Source: Closterium sp. Naga37s-1
Lineage: Eukaryota; Streptophyta; Zygnematophyceae; Desmidiales; Closteriaceae
Length of the DNA: 64,000 nt
Direction: 5' to 3'
Assembly: GCA_947471745.1 (NCBI GenBank)
Contig: CANJKZ010000777.1
Location: forward strand, 62,001 to 126,000
The position numbers and the translations under genes are program-made. Within the stretch, counting starts at the first letter, position 1. Each line of letters begins with the position of its first letter. The notes below the pieces were generated by a model. That model saw only the letters and a program-made list of their open reading frames with translations, was not told where the DNA came from and did not search any database. This document shows positions 32,926-44,067 of this stretch, one piece after another.

Positions 32926-35822
32926 ATGTACTGGACGGCGTTTCCGTTGCTCCTATTGGCCGTCGTGGCGTGCATTCTGCGGCGCACCCAATCAGCTTTC
33001 AACACGTGCGTCGTTCTCCTCCCGCATCTCCCACGCCCTGGCTCCTTTCGTCTTTCTCCTTTTTTGCTCCTTTCTCCTTTCGTCTTTCTCCTTTCACCAA
33101 CCGCTTCCCTCGTTTCCTCCGCTCCCTCGCGTTCCGCATCTCTTCCCCCAACCTCGATCCCGTCTACACCCTTCAGTCCCTCGGTCAATCCGTCTCTCGC
33201 CCCGTCCTGGCCGTCTCGCTTCCCCCTCACACCCTCCCCGCAGCCATCCGTTGCTGCAGGAATGCGCCGAGGGGTCAGGTGCGCTCTTCAATGCCACGTG
33301 GGAGCAGGGCGCGCTGACACGTGGCACTGTGAGGTGGACGCCTGCAAGCAACCGGTTCCTCCTGACTCACTGCGTGCGAGGGCAGGTCAGAAATGCGCGA
33401 ACTTTGACCATTCTGAGAGATATGCGAGGTGTGAGAGAGAGGTAAGACCCGTTGTTCGGTTTGCACGTTTATGTGAGCCACACTCATCCCGTCCCTATCT
33501 GTGTTTATCTCTCCCTCACATCCTCACACACGCAGATCACCAATCGTCTGCTCTGCCTGCGCAACCACATGCTGCTCGCAGGCCTTCTCAACCGCACCCT
33601 CATCATCCCTTTCCACCGCTCTGAAACCATCCTCAACTACGACCTGCACTTAGTGCTCGATCTCGCTTATCTCAGGTCGTGCATCGGCCCCACCGTCTTC
33701 ACCACTGCTGAGTTCAGGAGAAAATTCAGGCGGCCTGTTCAGGTGTCTCAGGTGGTGTGTTGGCACGGCCCCCCTGGGGCATGTGCGGATCAGGTTGATA
33801 ACATTCTGCTGCACTGCCCTGGCCTTGACGAGACGAGGCGAGATGATGGGAGCGGGAGCGGTGGGAATGATGACGCTGCTGCTGCTGATGGCGCTGCTGC
33901 TGGTGATGGTGATGCAGCTGGTGATGATGGTGATAATGGTGCTGCTGGTGGGATGGCAAGCGATGGTGGGAGTGGGATGGCAGCAGGCACGCCAGGGGTT
34001 GTATTCGACACACGAGTGCCAGTCTCCCACTCGCTCTTCCGCTCTCCTCTCGTGCATCTGCCTCCCAACACCACCACCCACGCTGCCTGCCTGCCCATGC
34101 TCGCCTCTCCACAGCAGGTCAGTGCCTCGCACTCACTTGCTTTCCCACATGTGTCTGCTTCGTATACTCCCTCGCATTCCTCCTCTCTTCACCTTCGTAC
34201 CAGGTACTGCATGCCTGGGGCAGCAACCCTGCGCCTGTGCTTGTGGTGGGGGCCCCACTCAACCTGCACGTCTCCCATCTTCCATCCGCATTTTCCCCTC
34301 CCTTAAATCCCGCACTGACCCGCCAGGTGCTGCGTGCCTGGGGCAGCAACCCCTCCCCCGTGCTTGTGGTGGGCGACCTGCTCAACCTGCACGTCTCTCA
34401 CGCACATGAAGGGACTTTAACAGGGGGCGCCACACATGAGCCTCCTGCACAAGTGGAGGAAAACATGGATGGAGAAACGCCTCAGCAGTCCCCTGCTGAT
34501 GGAACCACCACCACCATCACAGCACAGCAGCAGCCCTTTCTCGACCTGCCTTTCCGCCGCTCCGCCGCCTGCCCCTCGCCGCTCCTCCTGCGCCCGCGCC
34601 CCGCGCTGCTGGAGAGCGCTGAGCTGCTGGTGGGGCGGCTGTTTGGGGGGCGGCCGTTCCTGGCGCTACACTGGCGGCGGGGCGACTTCAAGCCCTGGTG
34701 CTTCTGGCGCGGGCCCAAACATGCTTGCTTCTACCCCGTGCATCAGGTGACATGCACAGTTTGGGTTGGTTTTATTGCCTTCAGGAGAGGTTCTCCCTCT
34801 TTTTTTCTTAAGGAGGCTCAACACAGTCTGAACTGAAGCAAGCGTAGTTCCAAACCACGTCTGCAGGGAGCTGTGGTGCCGCGTTGCTAGATATCTCTTG
34901 TTGAACCTGCTTCGTAATAACACGTGGTAACATGGTTACTGGCTCTGGTGCATCCCAGGTGGCGCATTGGGTGGTGGAGAGGGTGAGGGAGAGCGGCATT
35001 CAAGAGCTGTTCCTTGCCACCAACGCCAAGCTCAAGGAGGTGAGCATGCGTGCGTGCATGCATGGCAGAGTGAAAAGGTGATAGAGGCAGTGCCGTGCTC
35101 TCTGTACAGTGATTAGTGTGGGATGCAGGAGGGGAGACTGTGGCATATCCCAGGCTCAAGAAGGTGAGCTGTGAGCGTTGTAGAAAGCCACGAGCAAGCA
35201 GGTGAGTTTGTGAGCAAGATCCTGTTGTGAAGTCGTTTCTGCTTTTCCCTCTGGTCTGGTTACCCTCGCAGTGCCATTTCATTGCGGATCAGAGCCCTGA
35301 AGCATGCATGGCTCTCCCATAGAGCCATCAGAAGTTCCTTCTCTGCCCACTTCCCACCCCCTCACACCCTGGCAGCTGCAGGAGCTCACCCGCAATATAG
35401 CTCGCATCACTCCCACCAGCATCACCTTCCACCGCCTTCCACCCCTCACCGGCACCCTGGAGAAACCCCCCGTTATCGTCACATACACTAATGCCACTAA
35501 CGGTGCCACAGTCACCATCACCAGCAGCATGTGCAGCAGCACCAACACCAGCAATAACCCAGAGTTTGAAGGTCAAAATCAGTCTGATGATTGGGTTACA
35601 CCATTAGCTTCCATTGTGAGCGACAGCAGGAACATCGGCATTGCAGCATCGGTGCTAGAGAAGCTGGTGTGTGTGCAGGCTACCGTGTTCTTTGGCTCTG
35701 TTGCCTCCACGTTCTCTCAGGATATACAGCGCTTCAGACACGGCTTGTGCACTGCACACTGTAACGATACAAACATCTGTGCCGGCGAGATGGAATGGGT
35801 AAAGAACAAAGGGAGAAGATAG
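32926..35822 (+). CDS. O-fucosyltransferase-family protein, 6 exons
   Basis: Predicted 583-residue type II Golgi/ER glycosyltransferase of the GDP-fucose O-fucosyltransferase superfamily (PF10250-like). Exons: 32926-33005, 33244-33385, 33536-34117, 34327-34746, 34959-35039, 35376-35822; phases 2,0,0,0,0. A hydrophobic N-terminal anchor is followed by THCVRGQITNRLLCL and LLNRTLIIP (the conserved early block), HWRRGDF (the Arg-containing nucleotide-sugar motif), a LFLATNAKLKE strand, and the C-terminal block ending QATVFFGSVASTFSQDI. Exon 3 carries a ~50-residue Gly/Asp/Ala-rich insert (about 33,825-33,985) unlike the folded parts, and further low-complexity sequence sits in exons 4 and 6. Acceptor protein unknown. 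Converges with TFIIB, 295 bp apart. Confidence 0.85.
34201..34285 (+). pseudogene. Decayed copy of O-fucosyltransferase exon 4 start
   Basis: CAG plus ~75 bp resembling exon 4 (34,327 on; encoded VLRAWGSNPSPVLVVGDLL), ~123 bp upstream of it. It diverges after LHVSH. Acceptor-type shadow. Confidence 0.8.
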
Positions 35823-36116
35823 CTCGCCAACATGGCTGCCTCGGTTTGTATATTGTACAATGCTTTCTTAATCACAGTGTACAGTGTACAACACGCTCTC
35901 TTCTCAATCACAGCAAGCACAACCTGAAGAATAAACTCTCCCCAAAATGAAGCTGAGTGTTTTCTTTTGCAGCGCCTCAGTCAGAAACCGCTGCGATGAA
36001 GGGTTGTCCGTCAGGGAGCACTACTGAAGTCGCTTTTGCAACTCTCACATGTTGTGCCGTCACGTCACCCAGAACATGCAGAGAAGACGACTGTGAGTGG
36101 CAGCAAGGCAAGTGGG

Positions 36117-39100
36117 CTACGAGGGGGAGAGCTTGGCAATGTCCTCTGGTTTGGCGTATGACTCGGGCAGCAGGCGCGAGGCAAAGGGCAGCAGGTCCTT
36201 GTACGTGTTGCGGATGGTGCCCTCTGCCACTCCCGTTGCCCTCGATATGTCTGCAGAAAGGGGGGAGGGGGAATGCAAGGGGAGAGGAGATGAACAGGTG
36301 CAGGAGGAAGAGGAGACGTGGAGGGGGAAGGGGAGGGCAGCAGGTCCTTGTACGTGTTTGCGGATGGTGCCCTCTGCCACTCCCGTTGCCCTCGATATAT
36401 CTGCAGGTAGGGGGATTGAAGCGAAAGGCGAATGACAGGCAGGTAGGGAATGGAGAATTAGGATGGGAAATGGCAGGTTGAAGGGGAGCAGGTGCTTGTA
36501 GGTGTTGCGGATGGTACCCTCAGCCATGCCCTTGCGTGTGATATGTCTGGCGGCAAGGGGGGGTGGAAAGTGACTTTTGAGTCGACTCAAAAGTCCCCTC
36601 AGCCACGCCCTTGCGCGCGATATGTCAGGCGGCAAGGGGGAGTGGAAAGGCAAGAGGAAGAGAAGCATTTGAGGAGGAGAGGGGAGAGAAACGGAAAGGC
36701 CCTCATAGCTGGTGCACATGGTGCCACTCTCTGCCATCCCTGTTACCTGCAATGCAACATGTCTGTGGCCAGGGGGACATGGGAGGTGGGAGAGGCGAGG
36801 AGCAGGAACGGAGGGACGAGAGAACCCAACAGGAAGAGGGAAGGGGACGAGGCAAAGGCATTGCACCGTGCACCTTGAAAAGAACGAGACTCCAATGCAC
36901 GCACGTGCACCTTGCATGCGACACTGGCGTGCACCTCGCAACAGCAGGTGTCTCGCATGCCGCTCACCTTTGGTGGGCACGGGGTTGCTGCAGAGCTGAG
37001 TGACCATGTAGATGGCAGCAGCAGCCTTGGAAATGGGCGCTCTGCTCGTGCGCACACACCACCAGCACCAGACACAACCATGGCACAATAATCCATACAC
37101 TACCTTTGGTGGGCACGGGGTTGCTGCAGAGCTGAGTGACCATGTAGATGGCGGCAGCGGCCTTGGAGATGGGCGCTCGGCTGGTGCGGATGTCAATCTG
37201 CTCTGTGTTCTGCACCACCTCTATTGCTGCCTGCACTGGCGCCCCCTTCATGCCCAGATGCGAGCAGAAGCGCCGCTGCAGGGGAAACGGGGGGGTGGGG
37301 TGGAGAAAGGGGGCGTGGGGGGTGAGAGGAGTGAGGGTGAGTGGTGGTGACACTGAGGGACAAGGGCATGTCGATCTGCTCTGTGCTCTGCACCACCCCT
37401 ATTGCCGCCTGCACTGGCGCTCCCTTCATGCCCAGATGCGAACAGAAGCGCCGCTGCAGGGGGGGGACAGGGGGAGGAAAAGGAGGGAAGAGAGGAGAAG
37501 CAGGGGGGAGGAGAAGCGGGTGAGGGAAGTGAGGGGTGAGTGGTGGTGACGCAGGGGGGGTAGAGGAGAAAGAGTTTTTGAGTCGACGCACCAGCTTACA
37601 CTGAAACCGCACCTGCTTATACTGAAACCGCACCTGCTTATACTGAAACCGCACCTGCTTATACTAAAACCGCCTACTAGCCACCATGAAATCGCCTGCA
37701 TTGACCGCTCCCATGTCCACCGCCCCCAAATCCGCTTCACGTATGTGAGGTCCCTCCCAGGGGGCCCCCACTCACTCATCATGGGGAAGAGCCGACTCAC
37801 CATGAAATCGCCTGCATTGACCGCTCCCATGTCCACCGCCCCCATATCCGCTTCTAGCTGCTTCACTATAAACTTGGTCGCTCGGCCTATCTCCTTCTTT
37901 GATATGTTGTTGCCTGCTGACCCTATCTCTGCACGTGTGGTGGAGGGAGAGTGACACGTGGCAGTGAGGAGGGGCATATGAGGGTGGGAGGGCACGTGAG
38001 GGTGGGAGGGCACGTGAGGGTGGGAGGGCACGTGAGGGTGGGAGGGCACGTGAGGGCATGCGAGGGCTGACAGCACCAGCAACTTTGGTTTCCAGATCTG
38101 CAACCCCCCCCACTCACCTTTGAAGGTACGTGGCTTGTCCTCCTGCCGGCATGCAATGTAAAGGCAAGCAGCATACGTGGCCTCGTTGCTGCGCCCGCGA
38201 ATGCTCTTCAAGTCGTGCACCTTCTTGAATATCTCGTTCGCACGGTCCTGGTAAGGGCAAGCACAATGCGAGGGTATGGGGAAAGAGGGGGAAAGGTGTA
38301 GTAGGGATGTGAGGGGGATACTCTTCAAGTCCAAGTCGTGCACCGTCTTGAGTATCTCGTTCGCACGGTCCTGGGAGGGGCGAACACAGATTACAAAATA
38401 TGGGGGTGAGAGGGGGAGGCACATGGTCCTAGGACGTTCAGATGATGAAGAAGAGAGCAAGGGGGAGGAGGTGCGAGGAGATACAAGGGGGGAAAAAGAG
38501 GGACGAGGAGGGATAAGGAGGGGCGAGGAGGGACAAGGAGGACGAGGAGAGACAAAGAGGGCCGAGGAGGAAGAGGCCTACCCGGATAGTGGCTACGAGG
38601 CCCAGTCTGCAATGTCAGAAGCCGGCCCACGTCGCATTCCACACACGTGTGCATGGCACGGCGGTGGCGACGCGGCGAGGTGAGCACAGGCGAAGTTGGG
38701 TGGGCCGAGGTGGTTACCAGGTTACATGATGGAGGGAGCGAACAAGGTAGGGGGGGTAAACGGGGGCGCAGGGAATGGGCGGGGAGGGAGAAACAATTGA
38801 ATGGCTCGTGCTGGTGCCATGCTGGTTGATGGCTGTGGGTTCAGACATGCGATGTTTGCCAATCACCATACCGGCATTGAATCTGACGTGTTACAGGCCA
38901 CCAGCACATCCGATCGCTGATGTCGCTCACTGACGGCTGGTCGTGAGTCTCTGATAGCTCACCGTTCTCTGCTATCCTACGGAGCCACTTCTCTTAACCC
39001 ACACGCCAAACCCATCTGCCCACCTTCTTGTCACCTTTTCCAGCCTCCCTCGCCACCCTCGCATGTCCACCACCCAACGCCCCTCACCTGCCTAAACTGC

Positions 39101-39546
39101 GGTAATCAGGTCACCCTCAAGATTCGAACCCGTGACCTCGGCCATCCTTCCCACTTTCCCTCAAGTCCCTCTCTCTCCCTAGCGGCGTCTCACCTGTCCG
39201 CCATGTCGCCTATCGACTGAAACGCGTTTATCAAGTCCCGGTCCGGGTTCGAGCCCTGGCTGGCCCACCCTTTCCGCCCGGGGAGATCCCCCCCGCCCTG
39301 CCCGTTCTTCCCGGCGCTGATCATCGTCGTCAGCCCGCCATCTGTCAGCAGCTGATTTGTCGGCCCGCCGACACGCACGGGGTCGGTATTAGCGGCTTCG
39401 TTAGAAAAAGTACGCCATTCGGAAGTTTCGTCGACGCTGTGCGCCTCGACGACGAGGCCGCACTCGGCGCAGATGAGGTCGCCCGCAGCGTGGTCGTGTA
39501 CGAGCTCCGTGTTGCGCTTGCACTCGCCGCACATCTGACGACTCAT
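36117..39546 (-). CDS. TFIIB: Transcription initiation factor TFIIB, 6 exons
   Basis: General factor bridging TBP-promoter complexes and RNA polymerase II in the nucleus. Exons on the minus strand: 39546-39194, 38606-38582, 38247-38118, 37928-37801, 37275-37104, 36250-36117, giving 313 residues, the normal family length. The zinc ribbon uses Cys6, Cys9, Cys26 and Cys29. The B-finger/linker region runs through [11 protein letters not shown]. Cyclin repeat 1 spans [20 protein letters not shown] to AGDFM; repeat 2 spans RRFCSHLGM through [20 protein letters not shown]. Exon 2 is a 25-nt microexon (LGLVATIR). All phases close. The ATG is the only one ahead of the zinc ribbon. Its introns hold repeated copies of its own exons. 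Divergent from malate dehydrogenase, convergent with the O-fucosyltransferase. Confidence 0.94.
36335..36770 (-). pseudogene. Serial decayed copies of TFIIB exon 6 start
   Basis: In the intron before the last TFIIB exon, copies of its first ~65 bp (acceptor plus encoded [20 protein letters not shown]) occur at 36,335-36,404 (near-perfect, one extra base), 36,487-36,550, 36,590-36,632 and possibly 36,706-36,765, increasingly diverged with distance. This looks like a decaying tandem series spaced ~100-150 bp. Confidence 0.8.
36962..37050 (-). pseudogene. Decayed copy of TFIIB exon 5 end plus donor
   Basis: Repeats the last ~80 nt of exon 5 (37,104-37,275) with its AAAG|GT donor, downstream in gene order. 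There is no acceptor. Confidence 0.8.
37361..37460 (-). pseudogene. Decayed copy of TFIIB exon 5 start
   Basis: Acceptor plus first ~85 nt of exon 5 ([18 protein letters not shown]-like), upstream of it in gene order. With 36,962-37,050, both edges of exon 5 have been duplicated independently. Confidence 0.8.
37600..37740 (-). repeat. 21-bp repeats and decayed copy of TFIIB exon 4 end
   Basis: About four copies of CTTATACTGAAACCGCACCT plus one base (37,600-37,670). A copy of the last ~55 nt of exon 4 plus donor follows at 37,680-37,740; the real exon is 37,801-37,928. Confidence 0.8.
37975..38060 (-). repeat. 18-bp minisatellite in TFIIB intron
   Basis: About four to five copies of GGTGGGAGGGCACGTGAG, just before exon 4 in transcript order. 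Confidence 0.85.
38326..38376 (-). pseudogene. Decayed copy of TFIIB exon 3 start
   Basis: Acceptor plus ~40 bp of exon 3 ([13 protein letters not shown]-like), ~125 bp upstream of the real exon (38,118-38,247). Confidence 0.8.
39108..39157 (-). other. tRNA-like B-box fragment
   Basis: On the minus strand, GGATGGCCGAGG is followed closely by CACGGGTTCGAATCTTG, resembling the A-box/5' end and T-arm of a class II tRNA with the middle missing. It lies in TFIIB intron 1. It is too short for a working tRNA; possibly a tRNA-derived SINE relic. Confidence 0.3.
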
Positions 39547-40795
39547 CCTCGCGCGAGCTGCTCCGCACGCTTCTGGACTGGTTCAAACTGGTTGAAACTG
39601 TTCGAAAGCGGTTTAAAACTGTTCGGGACAGAATCGAGTCAACGTGGAGAATATCTGAAGGGCCACGCTTTCTAACGGTGAAGTCCTAGAATGCTCTGCG
39701 GATATGAGAATTTGCGGATACGGGTATATTTGTGAGATGCGAATTCACCAAGCGTGATGCCAGGCGGATTCAGGCGGTGATGCCAAGGTTCCGTTAGGAT
39801 TCAGAATGAATCAGCTAAGGATCGCCGGTGCTGCCGAGACAAACGAGCAGCGAGACGGCGCAGGCAACGGCAGGTCTCTGATCTGCGGGAACTATGAGGT
39901 AAGGACGGCTGTTCAGCTAGCGTTGACAGACAACCTGGTTTCCGACAACAGCCAAAGAAACAGCTCTGTTGCACATTTGTATGATCGACTGAGACGACGC
40001 GCAGGTGCGGCCAGCACACAGGACAGGCACAGCCTCAGCCAGCGTGTGGAACAAGGCTCGAGTTATCGCCATTGGTCCATTCACAGGTACGGATGGCTCG
40101 GCAATCCCCAAGTGTCAGGAAGGCCAAATTTGAAAGGATAAACCTTTCGTGTAAACGTTTTGTATGCTAGTGTAATGTGAAATGGCCCACACTGAAACGA
40201 GTCCACACGATAGCGCGGTTGCCACTAGGGACTATGGAGGTTCCCAAGTCCACATCAGCCTTTGCTGACGTGACATCACTAGGAGGCACCTGCCTGAACG
40301 AGTCCAGGATCACGTCAGCATGGGTCTTCTGGAAAGACTGCTGGGACCACACACACACATCAGTCAGGCGACTTGCCAGCTCAACTGGTCTCCTTTTCCC
40401 GGGGCAATGATCCATGTGGAAGCAGAAATCGAAACCGAAACTGAAACCCAGTGCACGCATGATGCATTTGCATGAACCAACCAGCCTGTCTCTCGAATTT
40501 TGATTTCGAATTTGTCTTGGGGGGGGGACTGACTGAGGCGGAGGCTGGTAGCCTCAAGCCATTCAAAAGCACAGAAGCCTTGGGAATTCCTATTTCTGGC
40601 ATTCATTTTCCAGACGCATAGCAGCCTTAGCACGCTTGGCAACAGCAGTAGGCTTTCATATCTTCCCCTGTCGCTGTGTTTCTACTTCTCCCGCACAGTC
40701 CAGTATCAGAGGACCACGCGAGGCTAGAACAAAGGCCGTTACTAGCCCTACGCCAGTCGTCTTCGTCAGTCGTCTCGTCAGCCGCGCATCGCACC
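39547..40795. other. Intergenic region between TFIIB and MDH (divergent)
   Basis: Likely bidirectional promoter zone. An open frame at 39,806-40,141 (111 residues) has no recognisable family, signal or repeat and I do not call it a gene. A ten-base G-run lies near 40,520. Confidence 0.4.
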
Positions 40796-43705
40796 ATGAG
40801 TCCGTTGAACCGAATCAACCGCATCGCCTCGCACATCTGCCCGCCCGCGTCGACCAGCGTGAGTAGCCACTGCCTCGTCTCACGCATCGTGCGCTCTTTT
40901 GGCGTGCATCGGAATTACCCGCGTCGCCCTGCTGCTCGCATCATCCGTTTTCGTAATGGTCTTCTATTGGTTTATTTTTATAATAATTACACTTGATCAA
41001 TTATCCAATACCGAGTATTACGGTATGAAGAGCGATGTCTGACATTATAAAAAATTCCTTTGTTGGCCTTGCGCGCAGGATGGTGGGCTCAGCATGAACG
41101 TCACGCGCGCCAAGGGCAGCAGCGGCGGATTCAAGGTCGCCGTGTTGGGCGCAGCGGGTGGCATCGGGCAGCCGCTGTCGCTGCTGCTTAAAATGAATCC
41201 GCTTGTATCGGTGCTGCACCTGTACGATGTGTTCAACACGCCCGGCGTCACGGCCGACCTCAGCCACACCAGCACCTCCGCCGTCGTGCGCGGGTTCCTG
41301 GGCAATGACCAGCTGGGCGCGGCGCTAGACGGAATGGACTTGGTGATCATCCCCGCGGGCGTGCCGCGCAAGCCGGGCATGACGCGCGACGACCTGTTCA
41401 AGATCAACGCCGGCATCGTCAAGACGCTCTGCGAGGGAATCGCGAAGCACTGCCCGCGCGCCGTCGTGAACATTATCAGCAACCCGGTGAACTCGACGGT
41501 CGCGATCGCCGCGGAGGTGTTCCGGCGCGCGGGGACGTACGATCCGCGCAAGCTGATGGGCGTCACGACGCTCGACGTGGTCCGCGCCAACACCTTCGTG
41601 GTACGTTCCCTGAATGTGATGGAGCTTGCGGGATGGTTGTATGGAGTAGCAGCGAATCGCATGCATTTATGAGGCGCCTTAAGAACCTCCCTTGTGAAAA
41701 CTCCCGTGTATCCTGTGCAAATTTCCTGCGCCTGTGGCACGGCAGGCGGAGGTGCTGGGGCTGAATCCCGAGGAAGTGAACGTGCCAGTGGTGGGCGGCC
41801 ATGCAGGCATCACCATCCTGCCGCTGCTCTCGCAGGTATGACTGCTCGCATATTTACAGTCACTCCCGTAGCCGTAGCTGCTTCCTCAGGCGCCCCCTGC
41901 TCCCATTTTCACAATGGCTCCCACAGCTGTAGCTGCTCAATGGAGAGGTCAATGCTGACTGTGTGTCGCCTACTGTGTGTGTGGCGTGTGCTGTGTGCTG
42001 TCTGTGTGTGCGGTGTGTTCTGTGTGTGGGGTGTACGCGGTGTGTGCTGTGTGTGCGGTGTGTGCAGGTGACACCTGCGGTGAGCTTCAGCCAGGAGGAG
42101 CTAGACCAACTGACCAACAGAATCCAAAACGGAGGCACGGAGGTCGTCGAGGTGAGTGTGGGGGCACAAGCAGTTTTGTAGCCAGGTGAACCGTGTCTAC
42201 ACTGTGCTTCCCATGTGGATGCCATCACTTGCAAAACGGTTTGCACAAACAGAATTTGCCAACCTAACCACGATTTATCACCATGTTTGTTACCAGCACA
42301 TGCAAAAACAAATCTGTTTTTTTTGCACAGCACAATTTTGCATGATTGTGCAATGCGCATTTATCGCAGTGCCCTGCGTATGCTGATCCTGTCTCCCTGC
42401 CCCCTGTTCCCCTCCCTCCGTGCATTGCTGCAGGCCAAAGCCGGCGCTGGTTCTGCCACCCTGTCCATGGTGAGACCCTTCCCATCGTGTTTTGTCGTCT
42501 ACCAAGAAATAGTAGTTGAATTCTGAGGATAAAAACAAAATACCAACAAGCCACGCCAATGATAACCTGCATCATGTTGTGCTAACTTAAAGCCAACTCT
42601 GCTGCAAGCAGCAGATAGACCCCAACTCAGTCATTGCATGCCACCGCCACCACGTGAGCTGATATGACCCTCTCAACACAACCAACCCATATTCTGTTTA
42701 ACTCGTACTGCTCAACTCAACGCCCACTCACCCACCCCATTCCTCCTTGGTGTCCGGTCCCTCCCGTCCCACCTATCCCTCCCCGTGCACAGGCGTATGC
42801 AGCGGCCAAGTTCGCGCAGGCGTGTCTACGGGCCATGCGGGGGGAGGCGGGCATTGTGGAGTGCGCCTTCGTGCAATCCACGGTCAGTCGCCACTGCCAC
42901 GTGCTCATTCTCATGCACCTGCCTGTGCCCATGCCCGTGCCTGTACCCACACCCACGCCATTTCCCATGCCCATGCCCGTGCCTGTACCCACACCCACGC
43001 CATTTCCCATACCCATGCCCGTGCCTGTACCCACACCCACGCCATTTCCCATACCCATGCCCGTGCCTGTACTTGTGCCCGTACCCGTGTCTGTGTGCCC
43101 GTGTCTCTGCATCAAGGCAAGCCGGTAGCATGTGAATTGACTCCCACCTCTGTCAACCCCTCACTCCGGCACCACGACCACCACCCCCTGCTATTCATGA
43201 GCAGCTGACTAAGCCATTCTTTGCCTCGTGTGCTGTTGTCACAAGGTGTTCTTGAGTCAAGACTCTAAAGCCCCGCCCCCTCCCACCCCCATCACCACCC
43301 TCTGCCGTGCATGAGCAGGTGACGGAGCTGCCATTCTTTGCCTCTCGAGTGGTGCTGGGGCGGCAAGGAGTGGAGGAGGTGCTAGGGCTAGGGCCCATGA
43401 CTCAGTATGAGCGGTGAGTTCCCCCCTGTGTGAACGTGAATTCGTGGTTTTGAACCTCCCTTGTATCCTAGTAATGGTTACTCACATGCTTGCAGAACTA
43501 GGTGTCGAGGCGATCAGAGAATAGACGCCTTCAAAAGAGATGCCTCCAGACCAGGTTTTACGCGCCGCCATTGTTGTCCGCCATTGTTGTCATTCTGCTG
43601 TTCCTCTCTTTCTTTCGCTGTGCTTGCAGGGTGTGGTTGGACAAGTTGAAGCCTGAGCTCAAGGCAAGCATTGACAAGGGCGTTGATTTTGTAGCAAGGG
43701 CTTAA
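40796..43705 (+). CDS. PMDH: Peroxisomal (glyoxysomal) NAD-malate dehydrogenase, 8 exons
   Basis: Interconverts malate and oxaloacetate with NAD in the peroxisome, supporting fatty-acid oxidation and the glyoxylate cycle or photorespiration. Exons: 40796-40858, 41079-41600, 41746-41835, 42068-42151, 42434-42469, 42793-42882, 43319-43413, 43630-43705; 351 residues, near the plant glyoxysomal length. Exon 1 encodes a PTS2-type leader with RINRIASHI (R-I-x5-H-I), placed like the plant RI-x5-HL leader and followed by PP. The mature enzyme has GAAGGIG (about residue 45), [13 protein letters not shown] and GGHAGI with catalytic His at about 214. PTS2 ends in Ile rather than Leu/Ala, a relaxed form. 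No PTS1 at the C terminus. The first ATG is chosen because it precedes the PTS2. Confidence 0.93.
42905..43075 (+). repeat. 42-bp minisatellite in MDH intron 6
   Basis: About four copies of a unit opening CCCATGCCCGTGCCTGTACC. All reading frames through it are repeat translations. Confidence 0.9.
43195..43250 (+). pseudogene. Decayed copy of MDH exon 7 start
   Basis: ATGAGCAG plus ~40 bp resembling the exon 7 start (43,319 on; encoded [13 protein letters not shown]), ~120 bp upstream with diverged bases. The acceptor motif is kept. Confidence 0.75.
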
Positions 43706-44067
43706 AATTATTGAAGTTTGCAATATTTTGGATTGGAATCTATTGTTGGATAATCAAAGCCATGTCAATCTGTGATTCAATCTTTGTTGAAGACAAAATT
43801 GCTGAGTTATGGCTCCATAATCTATACTTCACACATTGCACAATTGTTGCACAATTGTTCCGCTACTGTTAAATGCTTACGTTATCGAGTACGAAAGCCC
43901 GTCACAAACCCGAAACCCACTGCAGATGATCCACGAATCATCGAGCATCCACTTGTTTGCACGACGACACCAGCCCTACCTCACGTGCCCGCATTGTCCT
44001 TCTGTCATCCTCAATTCGCGCGGCGCGTCCTCCTCCCAACACGCCGTTTCCTCCTCGTCCGCGCTCA
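43706..44067. other. Intergenic region between MDH and TrpRS
   Basis: AT-richer 3' flank of MDH followed by the short promoter/5' UTR of the tryptophanyl-tRNA synthetase. No gene or clear motif seen. Confidence 0.4.

Noticed and set aside
39806-40141. 111-residue open frame between TFIIB and MDH
   Set aside because: No homology recognised, no signal, and ordinary for an open stretch of this length.
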